From Verrucomicrobiota bacterium (GTDB lineage Bacteria > Verrucomicrobiota > Verrucomicrobiia > Verrucomicrobiales > Verrucomicrobiaceae), in contig JAEYUU010000738.1 of NCBI GenBank assembly GCA_023429545.1, positions 1 through 7,453 on the forward strand: a stretch of 7,453 nt of DNA. The letters are read 5' to 3'. The position numbers were made by a program, and so were the translations under genes. Under the pieces are notes generated by a model. The model was not told the DNA's origin. It made no database searches and saw only the letters and a program-made list of their open reading frames with translations. Shown in pieces: positions 1 through 6,544 of this stretch (position 1 is its first letter; the number at the start of each line of letters is the position of its first letter).

Positions 1-921
1 GCGCAACTCCAGGGGATCGCAGAAAGTATCGTCCCCGCGGCGCACGATCACATCCACCTGCCGCAGCCCTTCCAGCGTCTTGAGATACACCTTGCGGCCA
101 CGCACCGTGAGATCGGCTCCCTCCACCAATGGGAATCCGAGATACCGCGCCTTGTACGCGTGCTCGAAGTAGGTCTCATTCAGCGGCCCGGGGGTGAAAA
201 GCACCACACGCGGATCCGTGTGATTCTGCGGGGCCATGGCCCGCAGCGCATCGCGCTCCACCTGGAAAAAGGCAGCGAGCCGATGCACCTGCATCGAGCG
301 GAACTCGTCCGCGAATAGACTGGTGAGCACAATGCGGTTCTCCAGCGAGTAACCCTTGCCGGAGGGCGCCTGCGTACGATCCGCCAGCACCACCCAGCGG
401 CCATCGGGGCCACGGGCCAGATCCACCGCGTGATGAAAGAGCATGTGTCCCCCGGCGGGATTTACACCGTGCGCCGCCCGGATGAAGCCCGGATTGGCCA
501 GCACGAGCGATGGCGGAATCCAGCCCTCCTTCAGGAGGCGCCGCTCCCCGTAGATGTCACGTACCAGCAGCCGGAGGAGTCGCGAGCGCTGCTTCAGCGC
601 CGACTCTAGCCCGCCCCACTCCTGGGCGGAAATGATGAGCGGCAGAATGTCCAGCCGCCAGTGCCGGTCCGTGTACTGCTTCTGATCGTTGTAGATCGTG
701 TAGGTCGCCCCGTGTTCGCGCAGGAGCTGATTGGCCTCCTCCCGGCGGGCAATCAGGTCTTGCGGCGCCAGTCTGGCCAGTGATGTCAGGAACGGCTGCC
801 ACGCGGAACGGGGCTGGCCACTCGCATCGAACGCCTCATCATATCCCGTACCCGCGCTGCGAGAACACGCCGCGAGCAAGTCTGCCACGGAAATGTTGGC
901 AGGTGCAGACGGTGATTCCAT
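1..921 (-). CDS. Type-2 circularly permuted ATP-grasp protein (COG2308 family), N-terminal 307 residues, cut by window edge
   Basis: Translating the minus strand from the ATG at 921 gives an uninterrupted frame to base 1. Motifs of the circularly permuted ATP-grasp type 2 family appear in order: WRLDILPLII (residues 88-97), QEWGGLESALKQR (100-112), LLVRDIYGERRLL (118-130), DRTQAPSGKGYSLENR (181-196), LFTPGPLNETYFEHAY (241-256), then GADLTVRGRKVYLKT (268-282) and VIVRRGDDTFCDPLELR (291-307). The family is predicted to make amide bonds using ATP, acting on a carboxyl and an amine; no substrate is known to me. The gene follows the transglutaminase/DUF2126 gene by 45 bases, and the two families are regularly neighbours. 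ATG 921 was chosen; GTG at 924 and 945 are also in frame, with a stop at 952-954, and no start has a Shine-Dalgarno match. The C-terminal part, perhaps fused to or followed by an Alpha-E domain, lies outside the window. Family call is firm; activity is inference. Confidence 0.93.
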   Translation of the reverse strand, partial: MESPSAPANISVADLLAACSRSAGTGYDEAFDASGQPRSAWQPFLTSLARLAPQDLIARREEANQLLREHGATYTIYNDQKQYTDRHWRLDILPLIISAQEWGGLESALKQRSRLLRLLVRDIYGERRLLKEGWIPPSLVLANPGFIRAAHGVNPAGGHMLFHHAVDLARGPDGRWVVLADRTQAPSGKGYSLENRIVLTSLFADEFRSMQVHRLAAFFQVERDALRAMAPQNHTDPRVVLFTPGPLNETYFEHAYKARYLGFPLVEGADLTVRGRKVYLKTLEGLRQVDVIVRRGDDTFCDPLELR

Positions 922-966
922 CACATGGGGGGCGGCAGCGGGCACGCAGCATCATGGATGCGAACG

Positions 967-3900
967 CTAGGCGCGCAAATCCAGTGTGAAAGGAAACTCG
1001 CGGGAAAGGGGCGGAGCGGGCGGCACCAGGGCTCCGGCGCTGTGGCCCATGTCCTCGAACCGGGCCAGGCGGCGGCTCTCCGCCTCGTAGGCATTCACCG
1101 GGAAGGTATCATAGCTCCTGCCACCCGGATGGGTGACATGGTAGCGACAGCCTCCCAGCGACCGGTTGTTCCACGTATCTACCAGATCAAAGGTGAGCGG
1201 GCTGTGCACGCCGATGAGCGGGTGCAGGCACTCCGGCGGCTGCCACGCTCGGTAACGCACGCCGCACACGAACTCGCCATTCACCCCGGTGGGATGCAGC
1301 GGGAGACGCCGGCCGTTCACGGTGACCACGTGGCGGGGATCCACCATGCCCTTCACCTTCACCTCCATGCGTTCCAGCGAGCTGTCCACGTAGCGCACGG
1401 TCCCGCCGCCGCCATTCTCCTCACCCAGCACATGCCACGGCTCCAGCGCGGTGCGGAACTGCACCTCCACATTCTTCTGCGAGAAAGTGCCGATCCGGGG
1501 AAAACGAAACTCGTAGTGCGGCGCGAACCATTCCGGCTGCATCTCAAAGCCCGAGGACTTCAGATCCGCGATCACATCACCGAAATCACTCCAGATGAAA
1601 TGCGGCAGCATCCAGCGGTCATGGATGTCCGTGCCCCAGCGCACCAGCGGAGCCTTGTAGGGATCCTCCCAGAACTTCGCGATCAGTGAGCGGAGCATCA
1701 GATGCTGCGCAATACTCATGCGCGCATCCGGCGGCATTTCATAGCTGCGAAGCTCCACCAGCCCCAGGCGGCCGGTGCTGCTGTCGGGCGAGTAGAGCTT
1801 GTCAATGCAGAATTCCGAACGGTGCGTGTTGCCCGTGGCATCAATGAGCAGATGGCGGAATAGACGATCGACCACCCATGGCGCGATGTAATTGCCGGCA
1901 TCAGGCACCTGATTGAAGGCCAACTGAAGCTCGTACAGGGAATCATTGCGGGCCTCATCCACACGCGGCGCCTGGCTGGTGGGTCCGATGAACAGGCCAG
2001 AGAACAGGAAGCTGAGTGAAGGATGATTGTGCCAGTAGTTCAGCAGCGAGCGCAGCAGATCCGGGCGGCGCAGCACAGGCGAGTCCGAAGGTGTATCACC
2101 TCCCATGATGATATGATTACCACCACCGGTACCGGTGTGGCGGCCATCCATCATGAACTTCTCCGTGCCCAATCGCGTAAGGCGGGCCTCGTCGTAGATG
2201 ATGTTGGTCTTCTCCACCAGTTCATCCCAGGTGGCAGAGGGATGCACGTTCACCTCGATCACTCCGGGGTCAGGGGTGACCTTGAGCACGCTCAGGCGGG
2301 GATCAAACGGTGGAGGCTCTCCCTCCAGGATGACGGGCAGTCCCAAATCCGAAGCGGCGTCCTCAACGGCAGCAACGAGATCGAGATAGTCTTCAATCGC
2401 AGTCACCGGTGGCATGAAGACATGCAGCCTTCCGTTCCGCGGCTCCACGCAGAGGGCCGTGCGCACTATCCAGGGAGCGCTGCGGCCCTGCTCGGGCTGG
2501 CGTGATGATGCCGAAGATGCCGGGGCAAGTCTTTGCCGGGAGCCAGCCTTCTGCTCGACCGCACCTCCACTGCCGTAAGGGTGCCTCGCATCTGTCCGCG
2601 CCACGGAATCACTTCCCCCGTCTCCCGCAGCCACCTGCATCTGAGCCGGGCGGTTGCGGCGCGGCGGGAGCGCGACTCGCTCTTCCATGGGATCCGGCTC
2701 CGCCTTGAAAGGCAGTTCATTTGCTGGCGCCCAAGGCAGGGAGTCCAGCGGAAGTCGCAGTCCCATGGGTGAGTCACCAGGAGTCAGGTAGAGTGTCTCC
2801 CTGCGCAGGAACCAGGGACCGCTGGACCACCTCAGTTGATCTCCCACGAAGTCGCGCTGCAGAGGCAGGGCATATCCCACCACACTCCCGAGACCCTGCT
2901 CGAAGATGCGGCGGATGCTGTCACGCTCCAGTTTGTCATTCAGATTGCTGTTGAGCGGATCCACATTCACCGGCAAGCGCCGCTCGCGCCAGATGTAGTA
3001 GTACACATCCTCATACGCGGGCAGGAGCCATTGGCTGTCCACGCCGAGGTGGGCGACAAGCCGATCGGCGAGCAATTTCGCCTCCGCAGCGCCGTGTGCG
3101 TAGTTGATGCTTTCATCCGCGATGAGGTCCGGATTCTGCCAGATGGGCTCGCCATCCTTGCGCCACCAGCAGCCCAGTGACCAGCGAGGCAGGGGCTCGC
3201 CGGGGTACCATTTGCCCTGGCCGTAGTGCAGGAGACCACCCGTGGGCGCGAAGTGCTTGCGCAGGCGCTTGATGAGTTCCCCCGACAGCTCACGCTTGCG
3301 CTTTCCGTTGGCGGTGTAGTTCCACTCTTCGCCATCTGGATCATCGATCGAGATGAAGGTCGGCTCACCACCCATGGTGAGACGCACATCGCCGGCGCGC
3401 AGACGATCATCCACCGCGCGACCAGTCTTCAAAATCTCCGCCCACTGCTCCTCCGTGTAGGGTTTCGTGACGCGCGGTGATTCATAGATGCGCGTCACTT
3501 TCATCTCATGGAGCATCGTCGACTCGGCCTTCTCGAGCGCGCCGCTCACGGGGGCCGCCGTTATGGGCTCCGGAGTGCAGGCCAGTGGAATGTGTCCCTC
3601 ACCCGCGAGCAATCCACTCGTGGGATCCAGGCCGATCCACCCTGCACCGGGCAGATACACTTCACACCATGCATGCAGATCCGTGAAGTCCACCTCGGTG
3701 CCACTCGGGCCATCCAGTGCCTTCACATCCGCCTTGAGCTGGATGAGATACCCGCTCACGAACCGCGCCGCGAAACCGAGGCGTCGCAGGATGTTCACCA
3801 GCAGCCATCCCGTATCCCGGCAGGACCCGCTCCGCAGTGTCAGCGTTTCTTCCACCGTCTGGACTCCGGGCTCCATGCGGATGAGGTAGCTGATGTCCTG

Positions 3901-4362
3901 CTGCAGTTGCGCATTCAGGCCCACCAGAAAGTCGATTGTTCTCAGGCCTTTCTTCGCAATCCAGGACTCGATGTAACGCAGCAGCCTGGGGCTTTGCTCC
4001 TCCCACTCCAGGAAGGGCGCAAGGTCCTTCTTCAGCCAGGGCTCATACTTGAAGGGAAACGTCTCCGCATACGGCTCGAGGAAAAAGTCGAAGGGATTGT
4101 ACACCGCCATCTCCGCCACGACGTCCACGCACACATCCAGCGTGGCGGTCTTCTCGGGAAACACCAGCCTCGCGAGGTAGTTCGAGTGGGAGTCCTGCTG
4201 CCAGTTGATGAAATGCCCCGGGGGCTCCACCGTCAGCGAATAGCTCAAAATCTTGGTCCGGCAGTGCGGCGCCGGCCGCAGACGAATGGTCTGAGGCCCC
4301 AGGGAGATAAGGCGGTCGTAGGTGTAGGTAGTGCGGTGATGCAGCGCGATGTGGATGGACAT
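967..4362 (-). CDS. Transglutaminase-like cysteine protease fused to DUF2126 (predicted circularly permuted glutamine-synthetase-like ligase)
   Basis: A 1131-residue two-part protein with no signal peptide, so probably cytoplasmic. Residues 1-100 are a bacterial transglutaminase N-terminal domain (MSIHIALHHRTTYTYDR). The transglutaminase core follows with an intact triad: Cys181 in GSCRD, His230 in DLHAWCEVYLPG and Asp246 in GLDPTSG. From about residue 325 the DUF2126 (COG4196) region runs to the end, with GDVRLTMGGEPTFISIDD, HYGQGKWYPGEPLPRW, RHTGTGGGNH (741-750) and NTHRSEFCIDKLYSPDSSTG. A low-complexity R/A/S/Q linker spans about 560-628. DUF2126 is predicted to be a circularly permuted glutamine-synthetase-like COOH-NH2 ligase, so one chain may both cut and join peptide bonds. 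The ATG at 4362 is preferred because family members begin MSIH; a TTG at 4377 would add five residues. The IF-1-like gene lies 78 bases upstream and the ATP-grasp gene 45 bases downstream, suggesting one operon. Fusion is common in the family; function is predicted only. Confidence 0.95.
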   Translation of the reverse strand: MSIHIALHHRTTYTYDRLISLGPQTIRLRPAPHCRTKILSYSLTVEPPGHFINWQQDSHSNYLARLVFPEKTATLDVCVDVVAEMAVYNPFDFFLEPYAETFPFKYEPWLKKDLAPFLEWEEQSPRLLRYIESWIAKKGLRTIDFLVGLNAQLQQDISYLIRMEPGVQTVEETLTLRSGSCRDTGWLLVNILRRLGFAARFVSGYLIQLKADVKALDGPSGTEVDFTDLHAWCEVYLPGAGWIGLDPTSGLLAGEGHIPLACTPEPITAAPVSGALEKAESTMLHEMKVTRIYESPRVTKPYTEEQWAEILKTGRAVDDRLRAGDVRLTMGGEPTFISIDDPDGEEWNYTANGKRKRELSGELIKRLRKHFAPTGGLLHYGQGKWYPGEPLPRWSLGCWWRKDGEPIWQNPDLIADESINYAHGAAEAKLLADRLVAHLGVDSQWLLPAYEDVYYYIWRERRLPVNVDPLNSNLNDKLERDSIRRIFEQGLGSVVGYALPLQRDFVGDQLRWSSGPWFLRRETLYLTPGDSPMGLRLPLDSLPWAPANELPFKAEPDPMEERVALPPRRNRPAQMQVAAGDGGSDSVARTDARHPYGSGGAVEQKAGSRQRLAPASSASSRQPEQGRSAPWIVRTALCVEPRNGRLHVFMPPVTAIEDYLDLVAAVEDAASDLGLPVILEGEPPPFDPRLSVLKVTPDPGVIEVNVHPSATWDELVEKTNIIYDEARLTRLGTEKFMMDGRHTGTGGGNHIIMGGDTPSDSPVLRRPDLLRSLLNYWHNHPSLSFLFSGLFIGPTSQAPRVDEARNDSLYELQLAFNQVPDAGNYIAPWVVDRLFRHLLIDATGNTHRSEFCIDKLYSPDSSTGRLGLVELRSYEMPPDARMSIAQHLMLRSLIAKFWEDPYKAPLVRWGTDIHDRWMLPHFIWSDFGDVIADLKSSGFEMQPEWFAPHYEFRFPRIGTFSQKNVEVQFRTALEPWHVLGEENGGGGTVRYVDSSLERMEVKVKGMVDPRHVVTVNGRRLPLHPTGVNGEFVCGVRYRAWQPPECLHPLIGVHSPLTFDLVDTWNNRSLGGCRYHVTHPGGRSYDTFPVNAYEAESRRLARFEDMGHSAGALVPPAPPLSREFPFTLDLRA

Positions 4363-4380
4363 GTGCTCGGTTGCCAAGCA

Positions 4381-4437
4381 TGCCGCGTGCCACGGATGGC
4401 ATCCAGCGGAATTGAGTGACCAAAAAGAATCGCGGCA
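4381..4437. repeat. Imperfect intergenic hairpin candidate before the transglutaminase/DUF2126 gene
   Basis: The 78-base gap 4363-4440 holds a 7-base inverted repeat (tgccgcg at 4381-4387 and cgcggca at 4431-4437) that encloses the small near-palindrome ggatggcatcc at 4394-4404. In the leftward transcript it could fold between the IF-1-like stop and the next start. A TTTTT run (4422-4426 read on minus) lies inside the loop and not after the stem, so this is not a classical intrinsic terminator. The arms are short in GC-rich DNA and may be chance. Confidence 0.2.
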
Positions 4438-4440
4438 CCT

Positions 4441-4707
4441 TCAGCAGTGGCCGCCCCCATCCACAATAGGGTGATTCACCTGAACTTCAGACATGTCTTC
4501 AGGCAGCAGCCGTACCTCATTGAAGTTGCAGAGGGAAATCAGTGCCTTGGGGCGGTCACCAGCCTGCAAGGGAGGCATCCCATCCAGGGGCTGGGCATAG
4601 GCCAGCACCTGCTTGCCATTGGCCAGCGTGGCGCGGTAGGTCCGTTCGTCCAGCACTCCCCCGATGGTCACCGTGGTAAGAATGCGCACATCTCCACTTC
4701 CGCTCAT
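4441..4707 (-). CDS. IF-1-like S1/OB-fold protein (divergent translation initiation factor IF-1 paralogue)
   Basis: An 88-residue protein whose core (about 8-70) follows the IF-1 pattern. RATLANGKQVLAY (25-37) matches the IF-1 segment RVELENGHEVLAH, and LQAGDRPKALISLCNFNEVRLL (in 47-68) occupies the place of the IF-1 GDKVTVELSPYDL...GRI strands. It departs from canonical IF-1 in the loop QPLDGMPP, in the missing SPYD motif and in a C-terminal extension (about 71-88) ending GGGHC. Canonical IF-1 binds the 30S A site; whether this one binds ribosomes or some other RNA is unknown. Its ATG overlaps the stop of the S41-like gene by ATGA, so translation is probably coupled, and no Shine-Dalgarno sequence precedes it. 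It lies 78 bases upstream of the transglutaminase/DUF2126 gene. I would not name it infA, because IF-1 is normally encoded elsewhere and this copy is divergent. Another small OB-fold family is the main alternative. Confidence 0.8.
   Translation of the reverse strand: MSGSGDVRILTTVTIGGVLDERTYRATLANGKQVLAYAQPLDGMPPLQAGDRPKALISLCNFNEVRLLPEDMSEVQVNHPIVDGGGHC
4704..4707 (-). other. ATGA stop-start overlap between the S41-like and IF-1-like genes
   Basis: On the minus strand the TGA stop of the S41-like gene (4706-4704) shares bases with the ATG of the IF-1-like gene (4707-4705). Such overlaps usually mean the ribosome that ends the first gene restarts on the second. This ties the two proteins to one mRNA and to matched output. 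Confidence 0.9.
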
Positions 4708-5918
4708 GGCTGGGGTGGGACGGGTTTCGCCGGAACGGCCTTGGGAATGTTCTCCACCGGCCCCTCGGCAGGGTTGGGCTTCGCCCTCCAGTCGATCTTC
4801 GAGGCCCCGCCGAAGTCGCCTGCCAGCAAGAGGTCAATCGCCCGCTGCGTGACCACATCCCGCGTCTGCCCCTCGTCCCCCGGCAGGGACTGCCCCTTGC
4901 TGCGGCGGACGTAGGCGTCGAGTTCCGGCTGCTGATCGTGTACCAGCGCGCGCTCGTTGAAGCGCGGGCGGACCCGGTCATTCACGTACGGCAGATGCGA
5001 CTTGCCGCGGCTCCCGGCGAAGGCAAGGTGCTTTTCCTTCAGGTTGCCGGTGATGGGAAACGTCGGCTCAAGCCCCACCTTGAAGCGGGAGGTACCATCC
5101 GGGAGGAGCATCTCGGCACTGGCATAGCGCAGCAGGGTGTTGTCATCGAGCGTCACGTCCGAGTACCTTATCGTGGCTCCCCGGGTCTTCCCGCCAATCA
5201 GCAGCGACCTCCCCTGCGCATGCAGTACTGCGGCCACCGTCTCGGCAGCGTGGCCAGTCTCGCCATCCAACAGCACCACCACGCGCCCCAACCACAGAGG
5301 CGAACTCTTGGAGATGAAGAGCTCCGCGTCATCGCTGTGAATCTGCTTCATCTTGAACATCAACTCCCCCTGGGGGAGGAAAGTTTGCAACACCGCTGCC
5401 GCCTCCTCGAAGAGACCTGTCCCGCCAGCCCGCAGGTCCAGGATGAGGTGTTTCGCTTTCTTTTCCAGAATGCCCTTCAGCGCCGCTTCAAACAACGCCC
5501 CTTCTCCTTGGGCAAAACTCTCCGGGCGCAGATACGCGATGTCTGGCGCGAGGAACTCCGCATGCACATAAGGCGCCGCGGGCTTCTCCTCGGTCTTCGC
5601 GGGCACCAGTTCCGCTCCGAAATCCAGCCGCTCCAGCAACCCCTGAAGCGCGGCACGATTCAATTCTTCGTAACTCAAATCCTCCCGCCGGATGTAGTCC
5701 CTTCGCAGGATCTGGAAAGCGGACTGAATGCTGTTCTGCGGAAGCTTGTCGAGCAGGGCCCTAGGCTCCGCAGCGGGCAGCGACGGGAGCAACATCAGCG
5801 TGAACAGGCTGAGCCGGGAAAGTAACATGACCGCCAGCATAGCCAAGCCCACCGCAGACGCCAGTCTCACTTGCGCTGAAGCAAAGATGCCCGGCGACAA
5901 TCGCCCCTGTTTGGTCAT
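4704..5918 (-). CDS. S41 (C-terminal processing peptidase) relative, predicted catalytically inactive
   Basis: A 404-residue protein. A hydrophobic segment at about 22-48, ending PSLPAAEP, reads as a signal peptide or membrane anchor, so the rest should face the periplasm. Residues 57-105 resemble the helical region before the S41 core. The core fold follows: DIAYLRPESF (126-135), LILDLRAGGTGLFEEAAAV (158-176), VVVLLDGETGHAAETVAAVL (213-232), GRSLLIGGKTRGATIRY (236-252) and AEMLLPDGT (268-276). No PDZ domain is visible between helix region and core, where Ctp/Tsp proteases usually have one. Aligned by eye to Tsp (SASASE...GKG), the catalytic Ser is His223, the Lys is Ala248 and the accessory Asp is Ala234; the Ser-Lys spacing of 25 residues is kept. 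The C-terminus (about 375-404) is Pro-rich. It is probably a binding or scaffold pseudo-protease. It is the first gene of the leftward cluster. The ATG at 5918 has no clear Shine-Dalgarno sequence. Confidence 0.87.
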   Translation of the reverse strand: MTKQGRLSPGIFASAQVRLASAVGLAMLAVMLLSRLSLFTLMLLPSLPAAEPRALLDKLPQNSIQSAFQILRRDYIRREDLSYEELNRAALQGLLERLDFGAELVPAKTEEKPAAPYVHAEFLAPDIAYLRPESFAQGEGALFEAALKGILEKKAKHLILDLRAGGTGLFEEAAAVLQTFLPQGELMFKMKQIHSDDAELFISKSSPLWLGRVVVLLDGETGHAAETVAAVLHAQGRSLLIGGKTRGATIRYSDVTLDDNTLLRYASAEMLLPDGTSRFKVGLEPTFPITGNLKEKHLAFAGSRGKSHLPYVNDRVRPRFNERALVHDQQPELDAYVRRSKGQSLPGDEGQTRDVVTQRAIDLLLAGDFGGASKIDWRAKPNPAEGPVENIPKAVPAKPVPPQP

Positions 5919-5953
5919 CAGCAGTCTTGCCAGATGCTTAAGAGGTCCTTATC
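5919..5953. promoter_or_regulatory. Divergent intergenic region between the S41-like gene and the lipoprotein gene
   Basis: Only 35 bases separate the two divergent ATGs, so any promoter for either gene must overlap the 5' end of the other. I see no convincing sigma-70 -35/-10 pair on either strand. The minus strand offers at best a 4/6 hexamer match (CATGAT, 5957-5952). The leftward cluster most likely starts its transcript here, because the next gene on that side points the other way. Confidence 0.35.
5941..5945 (+). promoter_or_regulatory. Shine-Dalgarno sequence of the lipoprotein gene
   Basis: AGAGG (extended AAGAGGT, 5940-5946) lies eight bases before the ATG at 5954 and supports that start over the second in-frame ATG at 5963. 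It is the only clear Shine-Dalgarno match before any start in the window. Confidence 0.6.
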
Positions 5954-6529
5954 ATGCGCGTCATGCACCGGCTGTTCACCCCCATCCTGCTGTCGCTTTG
6001 TGTGATTACCCTCGCGTCCTGTGAAACTGTGGAACCTGTCGGGCCCGGTCGCAGGCCGCCTCCCAAGGTGCTGATCCCAGCGGGCTTGGGCACCTCCGAG
6101 CGGGAGTTGCTCCCGGAGGTGGAAGATGTGCTGTCTGATTCGGGATTCCGCCCCACCTACCGCACCCCTGCGGACTATGTGCTGGCCTTCGAGGTCGATG
6201 ACGGCCCCGTGAATGCCGACGTGCATCTCCGCCTGATGCGCCATGGCGAAGAACTGGCCCACGCCTATGCGCGCACGGGCGACCCCGGCATCCTGCTCCA
6301 TCGCAGGGAATACATTCGCAAGTCGTTCGACAAATGCCTCGATCAATTCGAGGGCCAGATTCAAGGCATGGCGCGTCGTGGGTGGGGCCAAAGGGATGAT
6401 GACTACGACGACAATGGCGATGACCGGGATTTTTATGACTCCGGTCCCTACGATGACGGAGGGGACTACCGCTACGAGAGGAGCCTTCGCCAGCAGGGCC
6501 GCACCGGCGGTTACGAACGAGGCTACTGA
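5954..6529 (+). CDS. Small secreted lipoprotein with Asp/Tyr/Gly-rich tail, function unknown
   Basis: A 191-residue protein with a short basic N-terminus (MRVMHR), a hydrophobic stretch LFTPILLSLCVITL and the lipobox LASC, so Cys23 should be lipidated after signal peptidase II cleavage. Asp or Arg is not at +2 (Glu24), which gives no strong inner-membrane retention signal. A Pro/Arg-rich stretch (about 28-37) leads into a folded part at 38-138, which contains ADYVLAFEVDDG (73-84), DVHLRLMRHGEELAHAYAR (in 89-107) and a helix ending KCLDQFEGQIQ. The tail (143-191, bases 6380-6526) is highly acidic and rich in Asp, Tyr, Gly and Arg, and is probably disordered. I do not recognise the family. The start has a good Shine-Dalgarno sequence. 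It diverges from the S41-like gene, so a shared envelope role is possible but unproven, and it converges on thiD with 15 bases between stops. A real gene is favoured by the lipobox and ribosome site over the opposite-strand 157-codon frame. Confidence 0.85.
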   Translation: MRVMHRLFTPILLSLCVITLASCETVEPVGPGRRPPPKVLIPAGLGTSERELLPEVEDVLSDSGFRPTYRTPADYVLAFEVDDGPVNADVHLRLMRHGEELAHAYARTGDPGILLHRREYIRKSFDKCLDQFEGQIQGMARRGWGQRDDDYDDNGDDRDFYDSGPYDDGGDYRYERSLRQQGRTGGYERGY

Positions 6530-6544
6530 TCTGTGGTGGGCCGC

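Noticed and set aside
925..1689. 254-codon plus-strand open frame
   Set aside because: Lies wholly antisense to the strongly conserved end of DUF2126; a His/Arg-rich translation is typical of a shadow frame in GC-rich DNA.
3508..4419. 303-codon plus-strand open frame
   Set aside because: Antisense to the transglutaminase domain, with no recognisable domain and a shadow-type composition.
4938..5825. 295-codon plus-strand open frame
   Set aside because: Antisense to the S41-like gene; Gln/Arg/His-rich without motifs, whereas the minus frame has S41 motifs and a signal segment.
5911..5938. Possible plus-strand promoter TTGGTC - 16 bases - GATGCT before the lipoprotein
   Set aside because: Only 3/6 matches in each box; not better than background.
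5918..6391. 157-codon minus-strand frame opposite the lipoprotein
   Set aside because: The plus strand has a lipobox signal peptide and a good ribosome site; the minus frame has neither, and its end abuts the S41 start only by chance.
6530..6544. Terminator between the convergent lipoprotein and thiD genes
   Set aside because: The 15-base gap has no stem-loop with a T run.
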